DNA of 64,000 nt from Pseudomonas taetrolens (lineage in GTDB: Bacteria > Pseudomonadota > Gammaproteobacteria > Pseudomonadales > Pseudomonadaceae), in contig NZ_LS483370.1 in the NCBI RefSeq assembly GCF_900475285.1, forward strand, positions 1,068,001 through 1,132,000, given 5' to 3'. Positions 46,284 through 56,014 of this stretch are shown piece by piece. The number at the start of each line of letters is the position of its first letter. Position 1 is the first letter of the stretch. A program made the position numbers and the translations under genes. Under the pieces are notes generated by a model, which saw nothing but the letters and a program-made list of their open reading frames with translations, did not search any database and was not told the origin of the DNA.

Positions 46284-47297
46284 ATGCTGTCCAGAATTCT
46301 GTTATGCCTTGCTGTCTTGAGTGTGTCTACGCCTTTGTTTGCCGATACGGTCTGGTTGAAAAACGGTGACCGCCTGACCGGCAAGATCCGGGTCTTCGAT
46401 GGCGGCAAGTTACTCATCCAGACGGAGTATGCCGGGTCTGTGCCGATTGACTGGCGACAGGTCAAGACGCTGGAAAGCGACCAGGAACTACTGGTCAAGC
46501 AAGATGCATACACTGGCGAGAAGGCCAAGTCGCTGCAGGCCGCTGAAGAGGGTAAAGTGATTTTGGCCAACGGCGAAGCGCCGAAGACGGTGGAGCTGGC
46601 GAGCATTCAGCAGATTCTCAAGCCCAAGCCGCTCATCGAAGACTTGACCTGGAAAGGCAACGTTGATGTCGCTCTGGACTACAAGCGTGCAGATAAAGAC
46701 ACCGATGATTACGACATTGATTTCAAGACCACGGCTCGCCACGGGGCCTGGCGTCATAACGCCGAAGGCGAATACAACCGTGAGTTCCAGGACGATGTGG
46801 TGACCACCGACAATTGGAGCGCCGAATATGCCCTGGACCACTTTATTGACGAGAAGTGGTACTGGCAGGGTCGACTGACCTATAAGCGCGACAAGGTGGA
46901 AGACATTTCCCGCCAGCGCACCGTGGGTACCGGCCCGGGTTACCAGTTTTGGGATGATGAATTGGGCGCATTCTCGCTGGGCTCATTGCTGAACCGCACT
47001 GATTACCAGTATTCAGATGGCCAGAAAGACAACTTTTACTCGCTTGCCATGAAGTGGGACTACAACCGCTTCCTGCTGGGCAAGACGGTATCCCTCTTTA
47101 CCAATGGCGAAGTCGGTAAACCGCTGGGCAACGCTGCGGATTACAGCCTCGATGCCGAAATCGGTTTGCGCTACAAAGTGACTGAATGGGCTTCGCTCAA
47201 CCTGAAGGCTGAAAAAGACCTGATTGGCAGTGGCAATGTCAGCGATGGCAACCTCAACAAAACCCGCTATACCGCAGGCTTTGGGGTGAGTTGGTAA
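46284..47297 (+). CDS. Outer-membrane protein with DUF481 (YdiY-like)
   Basis: A 337-residue exported protein. The signal peptide MLSRILLCLAVLSVSTPLFA precedes DTVWLKNGDRLTGKI, a DUF2233-unrelated SH3-like N-terminal segment seen in many of these proteins. The C-terminal part is a beta-rich barrel domain (alternating aromatic segments such as WYWQGRLTYKRDKVE) ending in GVSW, with a C-terminal aromatic residue typical of outer-membrane barrels. ATG 46284 is chosen for the signal peptide; no good ribosome site is visible, and in-frame starts further upstream (for example 46182) would hide the signal. Function is not known. Confidence 0.8.
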   Translation: MLSRILLCLAVLSVSTPLFADTVWLKNGDRLTGKIRVFDGGKLLIQTEYAGSVPIDWRQVKTLESDQELLVKQDAYTGEKAKSLQAAEEGKVILANGEAPKTVELASIQQILKPKPLIEDLTWKGNVDVALDYKRADKDTDDYDIDFKTTARHGAWRHNAEGEYNREFQDDVVTTDNWSAEYALDHFIDEKWYWQGRLTYKRDKVEDISRQRTVGTGPGYQFWDDELGAFSLGSLLNRTDYQYSDGQKDNFYSLAMKWDYNRFLLGKTVSLFTNGEVGKPLGNAADYSLDAEIGLRYKVTEWASLNLKAEKDLIGSGNVSDGNLNKTRYTAGFGVSW

Positions 47298-47385
47298 TCA
47301 CCGCTGCATCGTCAGCACGCTCGTCCCTGCAGAAATAGCGGCATCCTGCAGGTGTAAGCGTGTTCGCGCCATGTGTCGGGAGGAA

Positions 47386-48144
47386 TCAGATCCGCAAGCC
47401 ACCGTCCAGTTCAAGAATCCGCCCGCTGTAGTAGTCATTCTCAAGAATGTAAGCGGCGGAGTGGGCGATTTCTTCGACTTTACCCATGCGCTTGAGTGGG
47501 ATGCCCGAGGTCATTTTCTCAAGGGCTTCGGGTTTCATGCCCAGGGTCATTTCAGTCTCGATGAACCCGGGAGCGATCCCGGCAACACGAATGCCGTAGC
47601 GCGCCAGTTCTTTGGCCCAGGTCACGGTCGCGGCGGCTACACCAGCCTTGGCTGCCGAGTAGTTGGTTTGCCCGACATTGCCTGCACGGGAAATCGACGA
47701 GATATTGATAATCGCGCCCTGATTGTTGAGCTCGACCATTTTTGCCGCCACCTCACGGGTGCACAGGAAAACACCGGTCAGGTTGACGTCGATCACCGCC
47801 TGCCATTGTGCCAGGCTCATTTTGCTCATCACGCCATCCTTGACCTTCAACAGCAGGCCGTCGCGCAAGATGCCGGCGTTGTTGATCAGGCCATGGATTG
47901 CACCGAAATCTTCGGCAACCCGGGTCACGGTGTGGATGACTTGCTCTTCATCTGCCACATTGCACAGATAGGCGCGCGCCTCGACACCTTTGGCCTGGCA
48001 AGCGGCCACGGCCAGTTCGAGTTTTTCAGGGTTCAGGTCCACCAGTGCCAGTTTGGCGCCTTTGTCGGCCAGATACTCGGCCATGGCGCGACCTAGTCCC
48101 TGGCAACCGCCCGTGATAATGATTACTTTGTCTTTTAGTTGCAT
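47386..48144 (-). CDS. Short-chain dehydrogenase/reductase, FabG-like
   Basis: A 252-residue NAD(P)-dependent oxidoreductase. The cofactor motif is [15 protein letters not shown] (about 10-24), a slight variant of TGxxxGxG. NNAG is present, the catalytic Ser is in [15 protein letters not shown], and Tyr-x3-Lys is YSAAK (about 160). The Asn of the tetrad is in [15 protein letters not shown] near the C terminus is typical of 3-oxoacyl reductases. Start 48144 gives [13 protein letters not shown]; the longer in-frame start at 48201 is unlikely. Substrate unknown; in P. aeruginosa the similar gene is PA4389. Confidence 0.85.
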   Translation of the reverse strand: MQLKDKVIIITGGCQGLGRAMAEYLADKGAKLALVDLNPEKLELAVAACQAKGVEARAYLCNVADEEQVIHTVTRVAEDFGAIHGLINNAGILRDGLLLKVKDGVMSKMSLAQWQAVIDVNLTGVFLCTREVAAKMVELNNQGAIINISSISRAGNVGQTNYSAAKAGVAAATVTWAKELARYGIRVAGIAPGFIETEMTLGMKPEALEKMTSGIPLKRMGKVEEIAHSAAYILENDYYSGRILELDGGLRI

Positions 48145-48277
48145 GTCAGTCCTCGGTAGCAATTCATCAGAGTGATTCCTTACCAGACCTTTGATCGGCA
48201 CCGGATGAGAGGTCGCCTTTCATGCAGCCAGCCCTGAACTTGTCCGTTTCGACGGGTTTTTTATAAGGAGTCATAAG

Positions 48278-49003
48278 TTGAGCGTTGAAGCTTCCAAGCA
48301 TGCCCGAGAATTACTGCTCAAGGAATACCGGGGCGCCTTGTCCACGCACTCCAAGGCCATGCCCGGCTTTCCGTTCGGCTCGGTCGTACCTTATTGCCTG
48401 GACGAAGAAGGTCGGCCACTGATCCTCATCAGCCGCATTGCCCAGCACACGCACAACTTGCGCAAGGACCCCAAGTGCTCGCTCATGGTAGGGGAGCGCG
48501 GGGCTGAGGATATTCAAGCCGTTGGCCGTCTGACTTACCTCGCCGAAGCCGAGCAGCTGAGTGATCCTGCGGCCATCGATGCAGCGGCCTTGCGTTACTA
48601 CCGCTATTTCCCGGAGTCGCAGAGTTATCACAGTGCCCATGATTTCGATTTTTGGGTGCTGAAACCGGTCCGACATCGCTATATCGGTGGTTTTGGTGCC
48701 ATCCACTGGCTGGACCAGATAACGCTGTCCAACCCATTTGCCGGTCAGGCTGAACTGAGAATGATCGAACACATGAACGCCGACCATGCCGAGGCCATCG
48801 CTCATTACGTCAAGCTTGCGGGGTTGCCGCAAACAGCCCCGGCGCGCCTGGTGGGCATCGACAGCGAAGGTATGCATTTACGCATTGGTGACAGCCTGTT
48901 CTGGCTGGGCTTCCAGGCGCCGTGCAACACCCCGGCACAAGCCCGCGAAGCGCTGGTTTTTCTGGCTCGAGCTGATGAGTGGCCTAAAAAACAGCCCGCC
49001 TGA
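48278..49003 (+). CDS. HugZ-family haem utilisation/pyridoxamine-phosphate-oxidase-like protein
   Basis: A 241-residue protein with a split-barrel FMN-binding-like domain (GFPFGSVVPYCLDEEGRPLILIS) and a C-terminal DUF2470 domain (IEHMNADHAEAIAHYVKLAG). Members such as HugZ of Helicobacter and Campylobacter open haem to release iron; others have no known activity. The start is TTG at 48278, well placed after TAAGGAG (48264-48270). It is transcribed away from the SDR gene and is followed, 71 bases on, by fxsA. Confidence 0.8.
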   Translation: MSVEASKHARELLLKEYRGALSTHSKAMPGFPFGSVVPYCLDEEGRPLILISRIAQHTHNLRKDPKCSLMVGERGAEDIQAVGRLTYLAEAEQLSDPAAIDAAALRYYRYFPESQSYHSAHDFDFWVLKPVRHRYIGGFGAIHWLDQITLSNPFAGQAELRMIEHMNADHAEAIAHYVKLAGLPQTAPARLVGIDSEGMHLRIGDSLFWLGFQAPCNTPAQAREALVFLARADEWPKKQPA

Positions 49004-49074
49004 CCTTGAATTTAGCGTCAGGCGCCGTCATCTAAGACGGGTTGGAAGATATTCTTCCGGAGAGGAATCATTTG

Positions 49075-49548
49075 ATGCGCGCTTTTCTATTGCTCTTTCT
49101 GTTGTTTCCAGTGCTAGAGCTGTACGTTTTTTTCAAGGTCAGCACCGCTATCGGGTTTTTCCCGGCGTTGCTGCTGATCATTGCCGGATCCATGCTGGGT
49201 ATTCTGGTGGTTCGTCTTGCCGGTCTGGCCACGGCCCTGAGCGCCCGTGCCAGTCTCAATCGCGGAGAACTGCCAGCCCAGCAAATGCTTGAAGGCCTGA
49301 TGCTGGCCCTGGGTGGCGGCTTGTTGGTACTTCCGGGCTTCATCAGTGATGTGGCCGGCCTGTTGCTGCTGCTCCCGCCGGTGCGCCGCTTTCTGGTCAA
49401 CCGTCTGCGCAAGCGCGCAGAAGAGCAAGCCATTCGCCAGCGTGCTTTCGCTGACGAATTTCAAGCCCAGGCGCGTCCAGGCACCCATCAGCCCGTTGGC
49501 CGTGAACCCAATGTGATTGAAGGTGAGTTCGAGCATCGCGACAAGTAA
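49075..49548 (+). CDS. fxsA: Cytoplasmic-membrane protein FxsA
   Basis: A 157-residue membrane protein whose E. coli counterpart lets F plasmid cells exclude phage T7 when overproduced; its native role is unknown. Four hydrophobic segments are visible, for example LLFLLFPVLELYVFFKV at the N terminus and LLVLPGFISDVAGLLLLLPPV. The C-terminal tail is charged and soluble. ATG 49075 is used because GAGAGGA precedes it; an in-frame start at 49042 is less likely. It is upstream of groES, as in P. aeruginosa and E. coli. Confidence 0.9.
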   Translation: MRAFLLLFLLFPVLELYVFFKVSTAIGFFPALLLIIAGSMLGILVVRLAGLATALSARASLNRGELPAQQMLEGLMLALGGGLLVLPGFISDVAGLLLLLPPVRRFLVNRLRKRAEEQAIRQRAFADEFQAQARPGTHQPVGREPNVIEGEFEHRDK

Positions 49549-49636
49549 GGCACTTCATCACTCCAGCACGGCGCCTCAGGGGGCCGTGTTTGTTTTTCAA
49601 ATGCTGCAAATCGCTAAAAAAATTCGTGGGTATGCC

Positions 49637-49664
49637 CTTGTAATAGGTGGATACGCCCTTATGT
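49637..49664 (+). promoter_or_regulatory. Probable heat-shock (sigma-32) promoter of groESL
   Basis: CTTGTAA (49637-49643) resembles the -35 consensus CTTGAAA, and CCTTATGT (49657-49664) resembles the -10 consensus CCCCATnT, spaced 13 bases apart. It lies about 130 bases upstream of the groES start. No CIRCE element was found. Confidence 0.55.
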
Positions 49665-49794
49665 AACGGACACCGCAGGGTTTTGCTGGAAACAGCAGTC
49701 ACCCTTCAGCGAATCGCACCCGGCATTTCCGGAACTGCAAACCCAGCCGGTATTGACACCGGCCGATGAACACCACAATTAGGAGAGATCGACA

Positions 49795-50088
49795 ATGAAG
49801 CTTCGTCCTCTGCATGACCGCGTCGTAATCCGTCGCAGCGAAGAAGAAAAGAAAACCGCTGGCGGTATCGTTCTGCCTGGTTCGGCTGCTGAAAAAGCCA
49901 ACAGCGGTGAAGTCATTGCCGTTGGTACCGGTCGCGTTCTGGACAACGGTGAAGTGCGTGCACTGGCCGTTAAAGTGGGTGACAAGGTTGTGTTCGGTCC
50001 TTACTCCGGCAGCAACACTGTGAAAGTCGACGGCGAAGACCTGCTGGTTATGGCTGAGAACGAGATTCTCGCTGTTATCGAAGGCTGA
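49795..50088 (+). CDS. groES: Co-chaperonin GroES
   Basis: The heptameric lid of the GroEL chamber. It has 97 residues. It starts [25 protein letters not shown], with the mobile loop around residues 17-32, and has the conserved [12 protein letters not shown] segment. AGGAGAG precedes the ATG. groEL starts 49 bases downstream in the same operon. Confidence 0.98.
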   Translation: MKLRPLHDRVVIRRSEEEKKTAGGIVLPGSAAEKANSGEVIAVGTGRVLDNGEVRALAVKVGDKVVFGPYSGSNTVKVDGEDLLVMAENEILAVIEG

Positions 50089-50125
50089 TTACCCGCTCAT
50101 TTTCCCGTTACTACAAAGTATTTAA

Positions 50126-51784
<1,659 letters not shown>

Positions 51785-51804
51785 GCCAGCCTTACCCCTG
51801 TACC

Positions 51805-51840
51805 AAAAGCCCCGCACGGGTAACCGTGCGGGGCTTTTTT
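51805..51840 (+). terminator. Terminator of groESL
   Basis: AAAAGCCCCGCACGG (51805-51819) pairs perfectly with CCGTGCGGGGCTTTT (51824-51838) around a GTAA tetraloop. A T-run follows. Confidence 0.93.
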
Positions 51841-51984
51841 GTGGCTGTTTTGCAGAACGATCGGCCGGTCCGGATCGCGGGTGAGCGCTCTGCAATCCCG
51901 GGCGTGCGCAACTGCAAGGGTAGAGGGTAAGCCCGTGGGGAAATCAGTATGCGTAGACTATTGTCTGTGGAGAATGAAGTTCGA

Positions 51985-52000
51985 GTGAAAAAACCGTTAA
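51985..52000 (-). promoter_or_regulatory. ColR-type box upstream of colR
   Basis: On the minus strand TTAACGGTTTTTTCAC fits the remembered ColR consensus at all 16 places. It lies 117 bases upstream of the colR start, in the 332-bp gap after groEL, and suggests autoregulation. Confidence 0.6.
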
Positions 52001-52116
52001 ATCCCCGAAGACCGCAACTAAGTTGTGTAAGCGCCTTGCGATGCTGGCTCTCAGCGGATCTTCGCTCTAAGCTGCGCGGGCCAAGACGGCCGTAACTGTG
52101 TACGGAGAAAATGCCC

Positions 52117-52800
52117 ATGCGAATTCTACTGGTTGAAGATAACCGCGACATCCTGGCCAACCTGGCGGATTACCTGGGAATGAAAGGCTATACCGTTGAC
52201 TGTGCGCAGGATGGTTTGTCTGGCCTGCACCTGGCTGCCACAGAGCATTACGACTTGATCGTGCTCGACATCATGTTGCCCGGTATCGATGGCTACACCT
52301 TGTGCAAACGTCTGCGCGAAGATGCCCGCCGTGATACCCCGGTGATCATGCTGACTGCCCGTGATCAGTTGGACGATCGCCTGCAAGGCTTCAAGTCCGG
52401 AGCGGATGACTACCTGCTCAAACCCTTTGCCCTGTCGGAACTGGCGGCGCGTATTGAGGCGGTATTGCGTCGGGCCCAGGGTGGAGGGCGCCGCGAGCTG
52501 CAGGTGGCCGATCTGAAATATGACCTCGACACACTCGAAGTCTCGCGTGAAGGCCGGACGCTCAAGCTCAACCCGGTCGGGTTGAAATTGTTGGCCGTGC
52601 TGATGCAAAAGAGCCCGCACGTATTACGTCGTGAGGTGCTGGAGGAAGCGCTGTGGGGCGATGATTGCCCTGACAGCGACAGCCTGCGCAGCCACGTACA
52701 CCAATTACGTCAAGTGATAGACAAACCGTTCGACAAGCCGCTCCTGCAAACGGTACATGGTGTCGGCTATCGCCTCGCTGAGTTGCGCGATGGAGTTTAA
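52117..52800 (+). CDS. colR: Response regulator ColR (OmpR/PhoB family)
   Basis: A 227-residue DNA-binding regulator. The receiver has acidic residues in LLVEDNRDILA, phospho-acceptor Asp51 in LIVLDIMLPGIDG and Lys in DDYLLKPFALSEL. The C-terminal winged helix has SDSLRSHVHQLRQVIDKPFDKPLLQTVHGVGYRL. The sequence matches P. putida ColR nearly throughout. ATG 52117 begins the conserved MRILLVEDNRD; an in-frame ATG lies 6 bases earlier. The ATG of colS lies inside its last codons. ColR keeps membrane integrity under metal, phenol and glucose stress by adjusting envelope lipid and LPS genes. Confidence 0.93.
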   Translation: MRILLVEDNRDILANLADYLGMKGYTVDCAQDGLSGLHLAATEHYDLIVLDIMLPGIDGYTLCKRLREDARRDTPVIMLTARDQLDDRLQGFKSGADDYLLKPFALSELAARIEAVLRRAQGGGRRELQVADLKYDLDTLEVSREGRTLKLNPVGLKLLAVLMQKSPHVLRREVLEEALWGDDCPDSDSLRSHVHQLRQVIDKPFDKPLLQTVHGVGYRLAELRDGV

Positions 52801-54070
52801 GCAAAGTCTTGCCCAGCGGATCATCATCGCCTTTGCGCTGATGAGTGCGCTGGTGGCAGGCACATTCGCCATGGGCATTGTTGCCACCGTGCACCTGGTC
52901 GAGGAAAAACTTATCTCGGCAGGATTGGGGGGTGATCTGCAGCGTCTTTTGATGATGGACAGCGTGACCGACTGGAATCATCGTCCAGAGCCGGATCAAC
53001 TGTTTTACTTCAGTGGCGGACGCGGTGATTTTGCCCTGCCCAAAGACTTGCGCCATCTGGACCCGGGTTTTCACGAGGTGTTCAGGGACCAGCTGTCGTA
53101 CCACGCGATGGTGGAAGTGGTAGATGGAAGGCGCTATGTGTTGCTGCAGGACCAAAGCGATTTTGAAGAGCGCGAGCGCGTGCTGTTTGCAGTGGTACTG
53201 GTCGGCTTCGTTCTGGCGCTTGCGCTGGCGGTCTGTCTGGGCTGGCTGTTGGCGCGCCGAGTGATGGCGCCGGTAGTGCGCCTGGCGCGTCAGGTGCGTC
53301 ATCGTGATCAGTTACTGGGGCTGGCACCACCATTGGCGCCTGACTACGCGGCAGATGAAGTCGGGGAACTGGCTGTGGCGTTCGATGCCACACTGGGCCG
53401 CTTGCGTGAAACGCTGACCCGGGAGCGGCTGTTTACCAGCGATGTCAGTCATGAGCTGCGTACACCCTTGATGGTGCTGGCGAGCTCTTGTGAATTGTTG
53501 CTGGAGAGTCCTTCTCTGGATCAGCGCAGTCGCTCGCAAGTGGAGCGTATTTCCCGCGCCTGCGAGGAAATGCGCGAACTGGTGCAGACATTCCTGATGC
53601 TGGCCAGGTCGCAACATGAAGACGCGAACGTTTCGCCGAGCGTGACCCTGACCACCGTGGCTGAAGGCTTGATCAGCCTGTGGCGAGGACCGATAGAGGC
53701 CAAAGGCCTGGAGCTGATCTACGACCCGGGTAACCCACTGGACAAGCGTTACAACGCTACGCTCCTGCATGCAGTCATGGGGAATCTGTTGCGTAATGCC
53801 CTGCATTACACCGATACCGGTTTTATCCGATTGAGCCTCGAACCCACGGGGTTTGTGGTGGAAGACAGTGGCGTGGGGATTCCTGAAGAAAAACGCCTGG
53901 CCATGTTCCAGCCCTTTGTTCGCGGCAGTGAAAAGCGTGGAGAAGGATTAGGCCTGGGTCTGTCACTGGTGCAACGGATCTGTGAAAGCCAGGGGTGGCG
54001 GGTTTCGTTGACCACGATGGAACCCAACGGTTGTCGTTTCCACGTCGAACTTGATCCGGCAGGAACCTGA
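52790..54070 (+). CDS. colS: Sensor histidine kinase ColS
   Basis: A 426-residue membrane kinase. TM1 is about 10-32, a periplasmic loop of about 100 residues follows, TM2 is about 132-154, then HAMP, the H-box FTSDVSHELRTPLMVL and N- and G-boxes (NLLRNALHYT, EDSGVGIPEEKR, GLGLGLSL). The loop has the ligands reported for P. putida ColS zinc and ferric-iron sensing: His35, Glu38, Glu96, His105 and the pair Glu126-x-x-Glu129, all at the same numbers. It starts 11 bases before the colR stop, so the two are coupled. Confidence 0.93.
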   Translation: MEFKQSLAQRIIIAFALMSALVAGTFAMGIVATVHLVEEKLISAGLGGDLQRLLMMDSVTDWNHRPEPDQLFYFSGGRGDFALPKDLRHLDPGFHEVFRDQLSYHAMVEVVDGRRYVLLQDQSDFEERERVLFAVVLVGFVLALALAVCLGWLLARRVMAPVVRLARQVRHRDQLLGLAPPLAPDYAADEVGELAVAFDATLGRLRETLTRERLFTSDVSHELRTPLMVLASSCELLLESPSLDQRSRSQVERISRACEEMRELVQTFLMLARSQHEDANVSPSVTLTTVAEGLISLWRGPIEAKGLELIYDPGNPLDKRYNATLLHAVMGNLLRNALHYTDTGFIRLSLEPTGFVVEDSGVGIPEEKRLAMFQPFVRGSEKRGEGLGLGLSLVQRICESQGWRVSLTTMEPNGCRFHVELDPAGT

Positions 54071-54181
54071 ACTGCCACGGCCCGCGCCCTACGGGCCGTA
54101 TGCCGGTCCTCTTTGCAGTAATTAGTGGCCCTATGCCATTGCTTGCTCCCTGTAAAACCTTGCAACTTTTTCATGGCTCAA

Positions 54182-54197
54182 GGGACAATTTTTTCAC
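54182..54197 (+). promoter_or_regulatory. ColR-type box upstream of the methyltransferase gene
   Basis: GGGACAATTTTTTCAC matches 14 of 16 places of the remembered ColR consensus; the two departures are at its 5' edge. It lies in the gap of 195 bases between colS and the gene at 54266, 69 bases upstream of that start. Confidence 0.55.
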
Positions 54198-54265
54198 CTG
54201 ACGATGACCTGATGCTCACGGGCGGTTCCTTAACGTGGCGTCCATATGTATCAGGAGTGCCTGTC

Positions 54266-54946
54266 ATGGGACCGTCAATCAAGCTCAAGTTTTCCGAGAA
54301 GTACGATCAGCAGCACGCCACTGAATATCTGTTGAAACATCAGGACGGACTGACTCGTCGCGTTTCGCATGCGCGTGATGTACAGCTGGCGCGTCGTGCC
54401 TTGAAGCTGTCAGCAGATCCTCAGGTCGTGCTGGATCTGCCGTGCGGCGCAGGACGGTTTTGGCCGTTGCTGGCTGAAAAGTCCGGGCGGGAGATCATAG
54501 GTGCAGACAATTCGGCCTCCATGCTTGAGGTCGCGTCTCTCTCTCAACCCGCAGAGGTGGTCAAACGGGTACGGCGCTTGCAGACGTCTGCTTTCGATAT
54601 AAATCTGCCAGACAATGCAGTGGACAGTATTTTTTGCATGCGCCTGTTGCACCATATCGGTGATGCAAGCCATCGAATGGCTCTATTGCGGGAGTTTCAT
54701 CGAGTCAGTCGTGACAGTGTGATTGTGTCTTTGTGGGTCGATGGCAACTTCAAGGCATGGAGACGCAAGCGTCTTGAGCGCCAGAGGGCGGGAGCCCCTG
54801 AGCAGTACAGTTACCAAAATCGTTTTGTGTTACCAGCAGCTACAGTGGAGGCGGAGTTTAAAAAGGCCGGCTTCATCATTCAGGATCATTTGGATTTTAT
54901 CCCGTACTACGCGATGTGGCGGGTTTACGTATTGAGCAAGAGGTAA
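54266..54946 (+). CDS. SAM-dependent class I methyltransferase in the ColR regulon position
   Basis: A 226-residue Rossmann-fold methyltransferase. Motif I is VVLDLPCGAGRFWPLL (about residues 52-67), the acidic residue that binds SAM ribose is in IIGADNSASML, and motif IV lies in DSIFCMRLLHHIGD. ATG 54266 is preceded by CAGGAGTG; longer in-frame starts exist but begin inside the promoter region. In P. putida and P. aeruginosa a similar gene lies between colS and inaA and is under ColR. The methyl acceptor is unknown; an envelope component is plausible. inaA follows 3 bases after its stop. Confidence 0.85.
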   Translation: MGPSIKLKFSEKYDQQHATEYLLKHQDGLTRRVSHARDVQLARRALKLSADPQVVLDLPCGAGRFWPLLAEKSGREIIGADNSASMLEVASLSQPAEVVKRVRRLQTSAFDINLPDNAVDSIFCMRLLHHIGDASHRMALLREFHRVSRDSVIVSLWVDGNFKAWRRKRLERQRAGAPEQYSYQNRFVLPAATVEAEFKKAGFIIQDHLDFIPYYAMWRVYVLSKR

Positions 54947-54949
54947 AGC

Positions 54950-55666
54950 ATGGCCGTTGACTTTGCACAGCATTCCCCATCGGTGACCGAAGATCCGTTC
55001 GAGTTCTACTGGAACCAGCAAGGCGAATGGGTGGAGGAACCCAACCAGCGTCGTGGGGGGGAGAGTGGTGTGCAGCGCATTCACGATGCCAATGGGCGGT
55101 TGCTCTATGTCAAACGACAGGTCGGGCATATCTACCGCAGCTGGCGTTACCCGCTGGGTCGTCCCACGGTCCTGCGTGAGCGTGATGCCCTCCAGGCATT
55201 GCAGCGTCTGGCGGTGGGCGTGCCAGAGTTGGTGTACTGCGGAGCACGGCAAGGTGCAGACAAACAATGGCGGGCATTGCTGGTGACTGCAGCCTTGGAC
55301 GGTTTTGTCGAAATTGATAATTGGTATGCCGCTGGTGAACGTGAACGTCACGGTGAAACTGTACATGACCGTGTGCTTGAAACCATTGCCCAGACCCTGG
55401 CGCAGATGCACCAGGGGCGGTGGCAACATGGCTGCCTGTACCCCAAGCATGTGTTCGTTCGGGTCATCGGTAGCGGTGACACTGCGCAGGTGAATATAGC
55501 CCTGCTGGACCTGGAAAAAAGCCGTCAACGTCTCACGCCCTACAAGGCGGCCTCGCACGACCTCAAACAGCTTCGTCGCCATTCGTCGTGGAATGCCAAC
55601 GACTGGAACAAACTGAACTACTTTTATGAAACGGTGTTTGGCAGCGCCATCAAAGGGTTACGGTGA
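54950..55666 (+). CDS. inaA: Lipopolysaccharide kinase InaA family protein
   Basis: A 238-residue kinase-like protein of the Waa/InaA family, predicted cytoplasmic and membrane-associated. The Lys of the nucleotide site is probably in LLYVKRQVGHIYRS (about 52-65). The catalytic loop region is QMHQGRWQHGCLYPKHVFV, and the metal-binding Asp is in IALLDLEKSRQR, standing for D-x-G/E. The order colS, methyltransferase, inaA is the same as in P. putida and P. aeruginosa (PA4378). Its likely job is to phosphorylate LPS core heptose or a related envelope sugar. Its stop overlaps the ATG of the next small gene. Confidence 0.88.
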   Translation: MAVDFAQHSPSVTEDPFEFYWNQQGEWVEEPNQRRGGESGVQRIHDANGRLLYVKRQVGHIYRSWRYPLGRPTVLRERDALQALQRLAVGVPELVYCGARQGADKQWRALLVTAALDGFVEIDNWYAAGERERHGETVHDRVLETIAQTLAQMHQGRWQHGCLYPKHVFVRVIGSGDTAQVNIALLDLEKSRQRLTPYKAASHDLKQLRRHSSWNANDWNKLNYFYETVFGSAIKGLR

Positions 55667-55893
55667 TGAGGCGAGAAATAGCACGAAGTTTGTTTTTGCT
55701 GGCAGCTCTGGCCATCGCTTCTGTGGCGATGGCAGCTTGGGAAGAACCCCGATTTGAGGTGTTAAGTTCGGCAACCAGTGGGACGTATTGCCCGTTGCCG
55801 CGAATGGCTAAAGTGACGACGGTGGCGCAGCCTGATCATCAGCTGCTGCTGTTTATGTTCGGAATGTCCCAAGGGCTGCGACCGCAGGGCTGA
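55666..55893 (+). CDS. Small exported protein of unknown function
   Basis: A 75-residue protein with a clear signal peptide (MRREIARSLFLLAALAIASVAMA, probable cut before AWEEPR), leaving about 52 residues. One cysteine (TYCPLPR) is in the mature part. The ATG at 55666 uses the last base of the inaA stop (TGATG); a GTG 3 bases earlier gives a four-base overlap instead. The coupling to inaA supports a real gene in the ColR-linked operon. A small gene of unknown role holds the same place in other pseudomonads (near PA4377, from memory). No family is recognised. Confidence 0.6.
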   Translation: MRREIARSLFLLAALAIASVAMAAWEEPRFEVLSSATSGTYCPLPRMAKVTTVAQPDHQLLLFMFGMSQGLRPQG

Positions 55894-55900
55894 TACGCCC

Positions 55901-55988
55901 TGTAGCCTCTGCCGCAGGCTGCGAAAAGGGCCCGGGGCCTTCGCTCGGGTTGGCATACAGCCTGTCGCAGCCTTCGGCAGCGGCTACA
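55901..55988. repeat. REPIN C after the inaA operon
   Basis: TGTAGCCTCTGCCGCAGG (from 55901) faces CCTTCGGCAGCGGCTACA (ending 55988), with GCTGCGA and TCGCAGC continuing the stem. Two or three mismatches are seen. It lies between converging genes, and starts 7 bases after the stop codon of the small exported protein. Confidence 0.85.
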
Positions 55989-56014
55989 AGCCCCCGGTTC
56001 GGCCCTGTTGGCGT

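Noticed and set aside
54077-54100. Hairpin ACGGCCCG/CGGGCCGT after colS as a terminator
   Set aside because: The stem is good but no T-run follows, and downstream genes seem to depend partly on their own promoter. I leave it out as a terminator.
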